Positions 24,849 to 33,177 of a DNA stretch of 64,000 bases are shown here, piece after piece. The stretch is taken from positions 868,001 through 932,000 of the forward strand of contig CP006668.1 of the NCBI GenBank assembly GCA_000471925.1, written 5' to 3'. A program made the position numbers and the translations under genes. This DNA is from Ralstonia pickettii DTP0602. GTDB lineage: Bacteria > Pseudomonadota > Gammaproteobacteria > Burkholderiales > Burkholderiaceae. Numbering within the stretch: the first letter of the stretch is position 1; every line of letters starts with the position of its first letter. The notes below the pieces were generated by a model. It worked only from the letters and a program-made list of their open reading frames with translations, was not told the DNA's origin and did no database searches.

Positions 24849-25268
24849 TCAACGCGCCGCGCCGGCCAGGCTGCGCTGGACTTCCAGCGCGCTGCGCTCG
24901 ACCCAGTTGTGCTGCAGCAGGCCATCCTCGCGCACATGCAGCACCGCGGTGCCGGTCATGCGGATCGGCGACTGGCACGGCGACGAGCCCATGAAGCCGT
25001 TGTTCCTGCCGGTCACGATCCAGCGCGACACCACCCGGTCGCCGCTTGCATTCTGGAAGGTCTCGACCACCTCGAAGCGGAAGTCGTCGATGCTCGCAAG
25101 GAAGGCCGCCACCCATTGCTTGAACTGCGGGCGCGAGCGGATCTCGACACCGCCGGACGTAATGGCGAAGTCTTCGGCGACAAGGCTGTCGATCGCATCG
25201 GGGTTCCTGCCTTGCCAGACCTGGCGCCAGAAGTTCTCGACGATGGCAATGGAATCTGTGCGGCACAT
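24849..25268 (-). CDS. NTF2-like (SnoaL-type) protein
   Basis: 139 residues with the cone-shaped NTF2 fold: VENFWRQVWQGRNPDAIDSLVAEDFAITSGG at the start, then strands ending with TGTAVLHVREDGLLQHNWV. Such proteins are small-molecule isomerases, hydrolases or binding proteins. AAGGAG lies nine bases before the ATG; a GTG just before it is possible. The divergent LysR gene at 25385 probably controls it. Confidence 0.78.
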   Translation of the reverse strand: MCRTDSIAIVENFWRQVWQGRNPDAIDSLVAEDFAITSGGVEIRSRPQFKQWVAAFLASIDDFRFEVVETFQNASGDRVVSRWIVTGRNNGFMGSSPCQSPIRMTGTAVLHVREDGLLQHNWVERSALEVQRSLAGAAR

Positions 25269-25330
25269 CACATCACGCTCCTTGAGAAAAGAATTGGTGA
25301 ACCGATTATTGGCAGTTGAAACCGAGAAGA

Positions 25331-25364
25331 CAAACGAATAATCTTTCTTGCATCTATTCGTTTG
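25331..25364. promoter_or_regulatory. Inverted repeat between the NTF2-like and LysR genes
   Basis: CAAACGAATA (25331-25340) and TATTCGTTTG (25355-25364) are perfect 10-base arms separated by 14 bases. The site lies between divergent starts, just upstream of the LysR gene, and is AT-richer than its surroundings. It fits a LysR-type dimer/tetramer site. Confidence 0.6.
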
Positions 25365-25384
25365 CCTGATTGATGGGCCATGCC

Positions 25385-26281
25385 ATGCAGGACGTCGAAC
25401 CCGATTTGCTCAGAGCCTTCGTGGCAGTCGCCGAATCCGGCAGCTTCACCGCGGCGGCGGGCCTGATCGGCCGCTCGCAATCCGCGGTCAGCCAGAAGGT
25501 GTTGCGGCTGGAGGACGTGCTTGACCTGCGCGTGTTCGAGCGATCGAGCCGCTCCCTGACCTTGACGCGGGATGGCGAACGGGCCCTGGCGGCGGCCAAG
25601 CGTTTGCTGGGCCACTACGACGCGTTCCTGCGGGAGCTGCGGGAGCCGCCAAAGCCCGCACTGATGCGGCTGGGCATTTCGGAGAACCTGGTGCAGACGC
25701 AGCTGCCGCGCCTGCTGTCCCGCTTCAGCGAGCAGTATCCCGATGTGCAGATCGAACTGGCCACAAGCGCCAGCCAGGATCTGCTGGCGGACTACGAGGC
25801 AGGCGCGCTCGACGTGGTGATCGCCAAGGCAAGGAAAGGCGGCCCCGCAGTGCGCGGCCGCGTGATCTGGCGCGAGCCGCTGGTCTGGCTCGCGGCCACC
25901 GGCTATCGGCCCGATTCGCGCCGGCCGGCCCGGCTGGTCATGATGCGGCCACCGTGCGCCTACCGCGAGATCATGACGGACGTCCTCAATGACGCGCGGC
26001 GCGAGTGGGTGGTCGCCTGCACCGCGAGCAGCCTCAGCGGCGTGCAGGCAGCCGTGCTCGGCGGGCTTGGCGTGACCGTGCTGGGCAAGTCGTTCGCGCA
26101 GCATGGCATGCGCATCCTGTCGCCGTCGGCGCAATGGCCCGCGCTGCCCATGGCCGAGGTCTCCGTAATTGGCGAGAGCCCGGCGATGCAGCCGGTCATC
26201 GAGCCACTGGTGGCGATGCTGACGGAAGCGCTGCTGGAGAGCGGCAGCGTGACGCTGGAAACGAATTCCCAGTCAGGGTGA
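25385..26281 (+). CDS. LysR-type transcriptional regulator
   Basis: 298 residues. Helix-turn-helix SFTAAAGLIGRSQSAVSQKVLRLEDVL near the start and a periplasmic-binding-like effector domain (RLGISENLVQTQLPRLLSRFSEQYPDVQIELATSASQDLLADYEAGALDVVIAK...). The effector half resembles regulators with the 'LGI.E' opening. ATG at 25385 (MQDVEPDLLRAF) fits the family start; ATG at 25373 is an alternative. It is divergent from the NTF2-like/DUF2798 pair. Confidence 0.86.
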   Translation: MQDVEPDLLRAFVAVAESGSFTAAAGLIGRSQSAVSQKVLRLEDVLDLRVFERSSRSLTLTRDGERALAAAKRLLGHYDAFLRELREPPKPALMRLGISENLVQTQLPRLLSRFSEQYPDVQIELATSASQDLLADYEAGALDVVIAKARKGGPAVRGRVIWREPLVWLAATGYRPDSRRPARLVMMRPPCAYREIMTDVLNDARREWVVACTASSLSGVQAAVLGGLGVTVLGKSFAQHGMRILSPSAQWPALPMAEVSVIGESPAMQPVIEPLVAMLTEALLESGSVTLETNSQSG

Positions 26282-26305
26282 GTGCGAGCGGCCGCCTTTG
26301 CTGCG

Positions 26306-26790
26306 CTATGCGCGCGCGCCCGCTTCGATCGCGCGCCCAATCTCGTCAGACGACCGCACCCGCCCAAGGATCTGGAAGATCGTATCGCATGCAAAGCGGT
26401 GCGACGCCTCGGTCAGGCCGGTCATGCCGTCCTCGGCAAACACCAGCGCGTAGCCCCGGTCCAGCGCCGCCCGTGCCGTCGACTCCACGCCGATATTGGT
26501 CGCGATGCCGCCCAGCACGATGGTGCGGATGTTCCGCCTGCGCAACTGCTGGTCCAGGCCAGTGCCGTAGAAGGCGCCGTACTGGCGCTTCTCGATCAGC
26601 ATATCGCCGGGCTGCATATGGGCTTCGCTGACGATCTGCCATGCTGATTTCGGCAGGGGCGGGCTGCCGGCGGGCAGCGTCCATACGAAGTCGTCATCGA
26701 AGCAGGCGACGATGCCTTCAAGGTTGCCGGCGGCAAAGGCGGAGAAGAACTTCCCGGCGCCGCCCAGCGCAGCAAACAGCGCGGCGCCAT
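26306..26790 (-). pseudogene. Relic: SnoaL fragment fused to the C-terminal half of an isochorismatase-type hydrolase
   Basis: The frame contains FFSAFAAGNLEGIVACFDDDFVWTLPAGSPPLP, the typical start of a SnoaL-like protein. It then passes straight into the second half of an isochorismatase-family hydrolase (QPGDMLIEKRQYGAFYGTGLDQQLRRRNIRTIVLGGIATNIGVESTARA...). The N-terminal half of the hydrolase, with its catalytic Asp, is missing. This frame has no plausible start of its own and is continuous with the wrong-frame tail of the porin gene upstream. The best reading is a deletion that joined two gene ends. Confidence 0.6.
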
Positions 26791-26892
26791 GAAGTGGCCA
26801 TTGCGTACGACCGCATAGCCCGATTGCTCGCGCACTGCGCCAACCCATCGGGGAATGCCGCGCCGCCCGGGGCAGCGCCGGCTGCGCGCGCC

Positions 26893-27880
26893 TCACTTCT
26901 TCGAAGGGCCAAGGGGAATGGCGACGCTTAGCCAGAGATTCCACCCCTCCGGCCGGTTCCTGGCCGCGAATTCCCAGTACGCCTTGAGTGACATACCATT
27001 CCTGTGAGCCGACTTTGAAGAAGTAGCCGACCTGAGGACCGACTCCGGCGACACGCGACTTGAAGTCGCCGAGCCGGGCACCCGTGCCGCTGTCGCCGCC
27101 TAGCTGGTTGTAGAAATAGCCGACGACGCCGGCATGGACATGTTCGGAGAAGAAGTGCGACGCTGCCCAGTCCAGGTGAGAGTCCACCCCGTTCTTGTAG
27201 TCAGTGTCAGGGTTTTCGAAGTTGTAGGTAAAGCCGAGCACTGCGGAGAATTCGTTCTTCTTGTCGAAATAGGTGTAGCCGCCGCCCGCGTCCACCGACC
27301 AGTGCCCGAGTCCAATGTTGGCGAGCCGGTTCGCGTCGTAGGCGCCGACCGGTATACCCATCATGGTGTACGCCATGAAGTTATGTACGCCGTGGTTCCA
27401 TTTCAGTGTGCCCAGCGGGTACAGGTCACTGACGCCGGTGCGCGAATCGCTTTGCGCGCCCGATATGACCCCGCCGCCCGGCCCCGAGAGCGTCGTATTG
27501 ACGCCCACCCGGCTACGCCCGAATGCGCCAACGACGGACGCCGATGCTTGCCCGCCAAGGAGCGGTTCCTTGAACGTATAGGTCGGCGCGACGAATATCA
27601 GGTCGGCCCGGGCATCCACCCCGCCCGTGATGCGGCCACCGCGTTGGAAAGTCTTGCTCCCGCCTTCACTCGCGGAGGGGTGGTAATACACGGCGCCCAG
27701 CGACCAGCCCGGTGCCGTCGGCACCGCCGCAAGGCTGCCAAATTGCCCTGGCAGCCAGAAGCTCACGCCGCTTTCGTCCGCGAGTGCGGGCTTCGGTCCC
27801 GCTCCGAGTGCAAGCACGGCCAGCGCCGCGGTACAGGTACGGCCGGCTCCCCATGCTGGGCGCTTGTAGCACTGGTTCAC
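26893..27880 (-). pseudogene. Frameshifted outer-membrane porin of the phenol meta-pathway (MetA-like) family
   Basis: The coding sequence starts at a GTG (GGGGGGC upstream), with a signal ending KPALA. It continues through a beta-barrel of the 'phenol_MetA_deg'/COG4313 type (FGSLAAVPTAPGWSLGAVYYHPSA, YPLGTLKWNHGVHNFMAYTMMGIPVGAYD, WSVDAGGGYTYFD). At about 26985-26988, after GSQEWYV, the frame breaks. The expected C-terminal strand (LKAYWEFAARNRPEGWNLWLSVAIPLG) continues in another frame to the TGA at 26893-26895. One extra base or two missing bases would explain it. Read without correction, the frame runs on into the relic at 26306. Without the last strand a barrel is unlikely to insert, so the gene is probably inactive unless the break is a sequencing error. 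Confidence 0.7.
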
Positions 27881-28305
27881 GACTTGCCCCCCGAGTATGG
27901 ATGATCTTCCTCGCTGACGACATCATTTGCGCGGCTTGTAAGGAAGGGAAACCCAGCGCTTCATGGCAACTCCTTTCCGATCTGAATCTATGGTTACAGA
28001 GCGATGAGGCAGTGCCAACCAAGACATTTCGTTCGATAACTTGAATATTTTCGTCGCAGCAGTGACCAAGTTCACAAACAGAGCGCGAAAGCTGCTTCGC
28101 AGATGCTGCATCTGGCTTGCGCACCTTACTGGCTGGGCCGGTAAGCTACTTTTTTGACATTTTTCAGATTTCGGCAACGCGTTCGGAGAACGACCAATAG
28201 ATCGGCCGCGGGTAAGTCCGCATCGGAGACTGCCAAAAGGCGACAGTCCGCTCCGGACCCGGCTCCGATAATCGGCGCGACATCTACAACAGTCGGAGAC
28301 ATGGC
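27881..28305. other. Intergenic region with a decayed LysR start
   Basis: 425 bases between the porin relic and the MFS gene, AT-richer than the genes around. It holds the LysR relic at 28023-28125 and, at the right end, the GGAGAC site of the MFS gene. Nothing else was recognised. Confidence 0.5.
28023..28125 (+). pseudogene. Possible relic of a LysR N-terminus
   Basis: One frame reads DISFDNLNIFVAAVTKFTN, much like the first residues of LysR regulators. After a shift of two bases it continues AKAASQMLHLA, like the recognition-helix region. No full gene follows. The fragment is short, so this is tentative. It would be the former regulator of the porin/transport genes on either side. Confidence 0.35.
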
Positions 28306-29637
28306 ATGGGCACGGTGCATATCGACGTGACGGCGGACAACGAAAGCAGGCTGTTCCGGAAGGTGAGCTGGCGAATACTGCCGGTGCTGTGCGTCTGCTA
28401 TGTCTTCAGTTTTCTCGATCGCACCAACGTGGGCTACGCCCAGCTCCAGATGCGCGACGAGCTGGGGTTCAGCGATGCTGTATTCGGGCTGGGCGTCAGC
28501 GTCTTCTTCATCGGCTATGCGCTGTTCGAAGTGCCCAGCAACATGCTGCTGTCGCGCATCGGGGTCCGGAAAACCTTCCTGCGCATCCTGATCCTGTGGG
28601 GGCTCGCCTCGGCGGCCATGATCTTCGTGAGGACACCCACGCAGTTTTACATCGTGCGCTTCCTGGTCGGCGTGTTCGAGGCCGGGTTTGTTCCCGGCGT
28701 CCTGTACTACCTGACGCTGTGGTATCCAAGACGGCGTATCGCCCAGGCGACCGCGATCTTCTATATGTCTTACACCCTTGCGCCGATCCTGGCCGGCCCG
28801 GCTGCCGGGGCGATCATGACCTGGCTCGACGGGATGTTCCAGCTTCGCGGCTGGCAATGGCTCTACCTGCTGGAAGGCCTGCCGTGTGTGCCGTTGGGCA
28901 TCATGGCGTACCTGTTGCTGTCTGAAAACCCGAGGGAGGCGCGCTGGCTGAGCGAACGCGAGCGAACCGAACTTGAGCAGATGCTGAGCCAGGACCGCGC
29001 GGGCCATGGCCACGCCCGGCTGCGCGATGCGATCTTTGATGCGCGCGTCTGGGTGCTGGGGCTGATCGTGTTCCTGGTCGTGTTCGGCGTCTTCGCGCTG
29101 TCGTTCTGGAAGCCGACCATGCTCAAGGGCATGGGGCTGACCGTCATGCAGGTGGGCCTCGCGGCAACGATACCTGCGCTGTTCGGGGTGACCGCCGCCA
29201 TCCTGGTCGGTCGTCACTCGGACAAGACCGGCGAGCGCCGGTGGCACTTTGCGATTGCGGCGATGGTGGGTGCCGTCGGGATGCTCTGCGCGTCGCTGTT
29301 CCCGCAGAATCCCGTGATGACCATCGTCTGCCTGACGCTGGCGTCGATCGGCATGTCCAGCGCCTATGCGGTGTTCTGGGCGATGCCCGCGAGCATCTTG
29401 TCGGGCCCCAGCGCCGCGGCAGGCATTGCCGTCATCACTACGATCGGATCAAGCTCCGGCATGGTCGCACCGCTGCTCGTAGGGGCCTTGAAGACGCTCA
29501 CCGGCGGCTTTACCGCCAGCCTCTACGTCCTCAGCGGGGCGCTGGCTTGCGCAGCCGTCATCTTCGCGTACTACTTCCGGGAGGGGGCTGGCGCACGCCG
29601 CGTGGCCCGCCCGGCAAGCCACACGTCGGCCGCCTGA
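28306..29637 (+). CDS. MFS transporter, anion:cation symporter type
   Basis: 443 residues, 12 helices. The opening WRILPVLCVCYVFSFLDRTNVGYAQLQM and EVPSNMLLSRIGVRKTF are signatures of the ACS subfamily (phthalate, 4-hydroxyphenylacetate, tartrate and hexuronate carriers). GFVPGVLYYLTLWYPRRRIAQATAIFYMS is the conserved middle motif. GGAGACATGGC precedes the ATG. It begins the island of unknown catabolic genes and faces the SnoaL gene end-to-end. Confidence 0.87.
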   Translation: MGTVHIDVTADNESRLFRKVSWRILPVLCVCYVFSFLDRTNVGYAQLQMRDELGFSDAVFGLGVSVFFIGYALFEVPSNMLLSRIGVRKTFLRILILWGLASAAMIFVRTPTQFYIVRFLVGVFEAGFVPGVLYYLTLWYPRRRIAQATAIFYMSYTLAPILAGPAAGAIMTWLDGMFQLRGWQWLYLLEGLPCVPLGIMAYLLLSENPREARWLSERERTELEQMLSQDRAGHGHARLRDAIFDARVWVLGLIVFLVVFGVFALSFWKPTMLKGMGLTVMQVGLAATIPALFGVTAAILVGRHSDKTGERRWHFAIAAMVGAVGMLCASLFPQNPVMTIVCLTLASIGMSSAYAVFWAMPASILSGPSAAAGIAVITTIGSSSGMVAPLLVGALKTLTGGFTASLYVLSGALACAAVIFAYYFREGAGARRVARPASHTSAA

Positions 29638-29638
29638 C

Positions 29639-29671
29639 AAAAAAGGCGAGGGGCCTCTCAGCCGCTCGCCT
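29639..29671 (-). terminator. Rho-independent terminator for the minus-strand SnoaL gene
   Basis: On the minus strand AGGCGAG pairs with CTCGCCT around a 14-base loop, followed by TTTTTT. The stem lies 24 bases beyond the SnoaL stop and only two bases after the MFS stop, so it may serve both convergent genes. Confidence 0.75.
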
Positions 29672-29694
29672 CTTCCGGGACTCGCCGCCGATCG

Positions 29695-30129
29695 TCAGAC
29701 TAGTCCGAGCGCTCGCAGCTTGGCGTCCGTGGCGGAGTAGGGGCGCTCGCAAATGATCTTGTCCGAATCCGGCGCGAATTCGAACGTCGCGGCCATGCGC
29801 ACGCGGAACTTGCGGCCAGTGGGCGGGAAGATCTTGCCATTGGCCTTCAGATCGCCGAGGTGCGTGCCGGAGAGCCAGAACTCGACCAGCACGGTGTCGT
29901 CCGCGGCAGCGATGGCGATGATCTCGTTGGCCAGGTCGGGAAACGAAGCGCGCGACGAGTCGAAGTAGCCGCGCACCTCTTCTTCGCCATCGAACACCGT
30001 GCCGGTGGCGTGCATTTCATAGCGGGGATGCGCGAAGGTATCGATCACGGCATCCCATTCGTGCGTGCACTCGAGGGCCATGTGATCACGCACGGTCTGG
30101 ATGCGTGCGGCGTTCAGGGATTCAGACAT
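29695..30129 (-). CDS. SnoaL/NTF2-like protein (copy 1)
   Basis: 144 residues from an ATG with GGAG six bases upstream (an adjacent ATG at 30132 is possible). The core has HEWDAVIDTFAHPRYEMHATGTVFDGEEEVRGYFDSSRASFPD and VLVEFWLSGTHLG, the SnoaL-like polyketide-cyclase fold. It is clearly related to the gene at 38186 (same FxHPxYExxAxGxVFDGxxxVRxY and EFWLSGTHxG pattern). It follows the SDR gene on the same strand, 88 bases away, and probably belongs to the same LacI-controlled unit. Confidence 0.8.
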   Translation of the reverse strand: MSESLNAARIQTVRDHMALECTHEWDAVIDTFAHPRYEMHATGTVFDGEEEVRGYFDSSRASFPDLANEIIAIAAADDTVLVEFWLSGTHLGDLKANGKIFPPTGRKFRVRMAATFEFAPDSDKIICERPYSATDAKLRALGLV

Positions 30130-30217
30130 CATGTTCTCCATCAGGTTTTGCGGGAAGGATCGGCGACCGGCTTCGGCTGGTACTGAGCCAGTCGCCATAT
30201 GGGAATGCAATGCGGTG

Positions 30218-30997
30218 TCAGCGCAACAGCCGCCAGCCGCCATCCACGGTGAACTCGCCGCCCGTGATGTAGCCGGCTTCGTCCGACGCCAGGAAGGCGA
30301 TCAGGTTGGCAACATCCTCGGGCTTGCCTTCCTCGGCGAGCGGGATGCGCCGGCCAGCCGTCCGGGGATCGACGCCGCCGGTTGCCTCGCGTTGCTTGTA
30401 CTGGTCGAAGATCGTCTCGAGCATCGGCGTGGCGATCTTGCCGGGGTGGACGGAATTGCAGCGAATCTGGTGGCCGTGCTCGGCTCCGGCCAGCGCCACG
30501 GTTTTCGTCAGCTGCATCACGGCGCCCTTGCTGGCGCCATAGGCGACGCTTTGGAGTGTCGGGTAATACGCGCCGACGGAAGCGAGATTGATGATGGCGC
30601 CCCTGCCGGTCTTGCGCATTGCCTCCACGCCTTCGCGGCAGCCCAGGAACGTCCCGTCCAGGTTCACCGCCAGGACACGCCGGAAGTCGGCGAGGGTGGT
30701 GTTGGCGAGCGTGCCATTGACCACGTCGCCGACGATGCCGGCCGCATTGACGAGCACGTCGAGTCGCCCGTGGCGCTCAAGGATTGCCGCGATCGTGGTC
30801 TTCCAGTCCGGCTCGCTGGTGACGTCGAGCGCCATGAACTCGGCGCCGATCCGGTCCGCCACCGCGGCGCCGTTGCCGTTCGCCAGATCGGCGATGACGA
30901 CGCGTGCGCCGCGCTCTGCCAGCACGCGTGCCGTCGCGGCCCCGATGCCGCTCGCGCCACCGGTTACCAAGGCCACTTTGTCCGTGAATTGAGCCAT
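30218..30997 (-). CDS. SDR-family oxidoreductase
   Basis: 259 residues of the classical SDR family: TGGASGIG, NAAG, a Ser in NLASVGAY, and the YGASK active-site pair. The C-terminus ends GGEFTVDGGWRLLR. CAGGAGACTATTGCA precedes the ATG. Transcription starts in the region holding two LacI-type operators (31066 and 31168), shared with the divergent VOC gene. It probably oxidises or reduces an alcohol intermediate of the island's pathway. Confidence 0.87.
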   Translation of the reverse strand: MAQFTDKVALVTGGASGIGAATARVLAERGARVVIADLANGNGAAVADRIGAEFMALDVTSEPDWKTTIAAILERHGRLDVLVNAAGIVGDVVNGTLANTTLADFRRVLAVNLDGTFLGCREGVEAMRKTGRGAIINLASVGAYYPTLQSVAYGASKGAVMQLTKTVALAGAEHGHQIRCNSVHPGKIATPMLETIFDQYKQREATGGVDPRTAGRRIPLAEEGKPEDVANLIAFLASDEAGYITGGEFTVDGGWRLLR

Positions 30998-31065
30998 TGC
31001 AATAGTCTCCTGAGTGTTGTTCTGCAAGCGCAGTTTCCTGCATGCCAGCCATCGTTGCGCAAATA

Positions 31066-31082
31066 AGAGAAACGTTTCCACA
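31066..31082. promoter_or_regulatory. LacI-type operator 1 (SDR side)
   Basis: AGAGAAACGTTTCCACA with a perfect GAAACGTTTC core (31069-31078). It lies about 70 bases upstream of the SDR start. It matches the consensus GYGRAAACGTTTCYNCA shared by four sites in this island. Confidence 0.75.
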
Positions 31083-31167
31083 ACTGTTCTGGATTGTTGG
31101 TGCCGCAGAAAACAGGGGCAATCATGGTAAACACTACCCCCATGAATTCGATGGTTGCGCGTATATT

Positions 31168-31184
31168 GTGAAAACGTTTCTGCA
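31168..31184. promoter_or_regulatory. LacI-type operator 2 (VOC side)
   Basis: GTGAAAACGTTTCTGCA, 40 bases upstream of the VOC gene start. The 8-base centre AAACGTTT is a perfect palindrome with the CpG centre typical of LacI-family sites. Confidence 0.75.
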
Positions 31185-31223
31185 AAAGCGAAACAGCAAC
31201 CCTCAGACGACAAGGAGACAGCA

Positions 31224-31766
31224 ATGAGTTATTTGTTCGGCGGCGTGCGGCAGCTTGGCTACGTGGTGAGCGACATCGAGAAGGCCATGGCTCACTGGAC
31301 CGAAAAGCTCGGCGTCGGGCCGTGGTTCTACAAGGAAGACGTGGGCACCACGGAATACCGCTACTACGGCAAGCCTGCGACGCCGCCGACGCTGTCGATC
31401 GCGCTGGCCAACTCCGGCGACCTGCAGATCGAACTGATCCAGCAGCGGGACGAAGCCCCATCGCTCTACCTGGACTCGCTCAAGCGCAGCGGCGAAGGTG
31501 CGCAGCACATCGCCTACTGGACGGAAGACCGGTTCGACGAAATCGTGGCGCACCTGCTGGAGGCGGGGTATGTGGAGGGGCATGGCGGCCGGATGGGCCC
31601 GCGTGGACGTTTTGCCTACTTCGTGCATCCGGAACTGCCCAGCGGCATGTTCGAGATCTCCGAACTGACCGGCGGCAAAGGCGAGTACTTTGCCGAGGTC
31701 AGGCGGGCAGGGCTGGCGTGGGATGGCAAGGGTCAGGCGATCCATCAGATCGGCGCACCGCGATAG
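31224..31766 (+). CDS. VOC-family (glyoxalase/dioxygenase fold) protein
   Basis: 180 residues. One VOC module pair: RQLGYVVSDIEKAMAHWTEKLGVGPWF in the first half and GEGAQHIAYWTEDRFDEIVAHLLEAG with FAYFVHPELPSGMFEISEL in the second. The His and Glu in these segments are placed like VOC metal ligands. Relatives include epimerases, lyases and extradiol enzymes, so the reaction is open. CAAGGAGACAGCA precedes the ATG. Confidence 0.82.
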   Translation: MSYLFGGVRQLGYVVSDIEKAMAHWTEKLGVGPWFYKEDVGTTEYRYYGKPATPPTLSIALANSGDLQIELIQQRDEAPSLYLDSLKRSGEGAQHIAYWTEDRFDEIVAHLLEAGYVEGHGGRMGPRGRFAYFVHPELPSGMFEISELTGGKGEYFAEVRRAGLAWDGKGQAIHQIGAPR

Positions 31767-31836
31767 CGCCCGACGTGGCCGGCGGGCCCGCCCCATCCCG
31801 GGCGCTTGTCTTGCCGGCCGCGGACCCCCGAGGAGT

Positions 31837-31885
31837 ATGCGTCATTCCGTGAGCTAGAATGCTTAGCGTTCAGGAAATGACGCAT
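31837..31885. repeat. Inverted repeat upstream of the LacI gene
   Basis: ATGCGTCATT (31837-31846) and AATGACGCAT (31876-31885) are perfect 10-base arms with a 29-base spacer. The spacing is wide for a single operator. It lies about 120 bases before the regulator start and may be its promoter control site. Confidence 0.5.
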
Positions 31886-32006
31886 GACTCGTCGCTGGCT
31901 CGCCGCGCTGCCGTGGCGGGCCGACGGTAAAAGAAGAGGGGAGGGAGCAGATGTTGCAGTCTCGTGTGGTGCCCGTGGTGGCGCAACGTATCGTGAAACG
32001 TCGCCG

Positions 32007-33038
32007 ATGAAGCCACGCATCACGATCCGGGAAGTTGCCAAGGAGGCCGGCGTTTCGATTGGCACGGCATCCCGCGCGCTCAATCGCGCCGGGCGCGTCA
32101 GCGAAGCGGCGATTGCCGCCGTTACCAAGGCGGCCAGGCGGCTGGGATACGAGCCCGATGCGATCGCACAGAGCATGCGCACGCGCTCGTCGGGCGCGAT
32201 CGGCCTGATCGTGTCGGATCTCGCCAACCCGCTTTACGCCAGGATCATCACTTCCGTCGAGGCGGCGCTGCAGGCGGCCGGCTACGCGTTGCTGATCGCC
32301 AGTACGCATAACGACGGGAAGCGCGAAAAGAACCTGATCGACCTGTTCCGCCGCCGACGCGTGGACGGGCTGATCCTGGGCCCTTGCGAGGTGGAAAACC
32401 CCAAGCTGCTGGAGCAGCTCTCGCAAGATATGCCGGTGATCGCACTCGACCGGGATTTCGGCCCGACCGGCACCGGCGTCTATGTCGACCACTACAACGG
32501 GGCGCTGCAGGCGACCCGCTACCTGCTGAACCTGGGCCACACACGCATCGCGCTGCTGACGCCGGGCAGCGTCCTGCGTCCGGGCCGGGAACGTATCGCC
32601 GGATTCAAGGAGGCGTACAAGGAGCAGGGTCTCAAGCCGGTGCCGAAGCTGATTCGCTGCGAGAAGTCCGCAATGGATTTCGCGTTCACCGAAGCGCTGT
32701 CCCTGCTGTCCGGGCCCGAAGCGCCCACGGCCTTCATGTGTCTGGGCACGCGCATCCTGGCCGGGGTGTTGCAGGCGCTGCGGCATACCGGCCGGACCGC
32801 GCCCGACGATGTCAGCGTGATCAGCATCGGCGACACCGATCTGTCGCAACTGTTCAGCCCATCGATTACCTCGCTGACCTGGGATCTCGATATCGTTGGC
32901 ACCGTGCTCGCCCAGCTCATGCTCAAGCAGCTGGAGCGCGAGGCAGGCATCGAGCCCGAGACCATTGTCATTACCACGCAGCTCGTGCTGCGCGAGTCAT
33001 GCGGCCCCGCCACCGCGCGCAAGAAAGTAACCGCCTAG
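32007..33038 (+). CDS. LacI-family transcriptional repressor
   Basis: 343 residues. The N-terminal helix-turn-helix is TIREVAKEAGVSIGTASRALN and the hinge begins around residue 48 (RRLGYEPDAIAQSMR). The periplasmic-binding-like effector domain follows (GAIGLIVSDLANPLYARIITSVEAALQAAGY). I chose the ATG at 32007 because the conserved fold begins there; its ribosome site is weak. Four operators around it (31066, 31168, 33123, 34298) mark the probable regulon, including the flanking SDR, VOC, quinone oxidoreductase and Bug/cupin genes. Confidence 0.9.
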   Translation: MKPRITIREVAKEAGVSIGTASRALNRAGRVSEAAIAAVTKAARRLGYEPDAIAQSMRTRSSGAIGLIVSDLANPLYARIITSVEAALQAAGYALLIASTHNDGKREKNLIDLFRRRRVDGLILGPCEVENPKLLEQLSQDMPVIALDRDFGPTGTGVYVDHYNGALQATRYLLNLGHTRIALLTPGSVLRPGRERIAGFKEAYKEQGLKPVPKLIRCEKSAMDFAFTEALSLLSGPEAPTAFMCLGTRILAGVLQALRHTGRTAPDDVSVISIGDTDLSQLFSPSITSLTWDLDIVGTVLAQLMLKQLEREAGIEPETIVITTQLVLRESCGPATARKKVTA

Positions 33039-33066
33039 GCGCAGCGCAATCCTGTCTTGCAGCAGC

Positions 33067-33098
33067 AATGCCGCCTCCATCCGAGGCGGCATTTTTTT
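33067..33098 (+). terminator. Rho-independent terminator after the LacI gene
   Basis: An 11-base perfect stem (AATGCCGCCTC / GAGGCGGCATT), a 5-base loop, and a run of seven T. It isolates the regulator from the next gene. Confidence 0.9.
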
Positions 33099-33122
33099 GG
33101 CCGGCAGGCCCTTGCGTAAAGT

Positions 33123-33139
33123 GCGAAAACGTTTCTACA
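33123..33139. promoter_or_regulatory. LacI-type operator 3 (quinone oxidoreductase)
   Basis: GCGAAAACGTTTCTACA, 39 bases before the start of the oxidoreductase gene, at nearly the same distance as operator 2 from its gene. Confidence 0.75.
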
Positions 33140-33177
33140 ATGAATGCGCCAGAACTATTCAACAGGAGACATGCGCA

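Noticed and set aside
31765..31806. Terminator after the VOC gene (AGCGCCCG / CGGGCGCT)
   Set aside because: The arms are 26 bases apart and no T run follows, so the hairpin is too weak to list as a feature.
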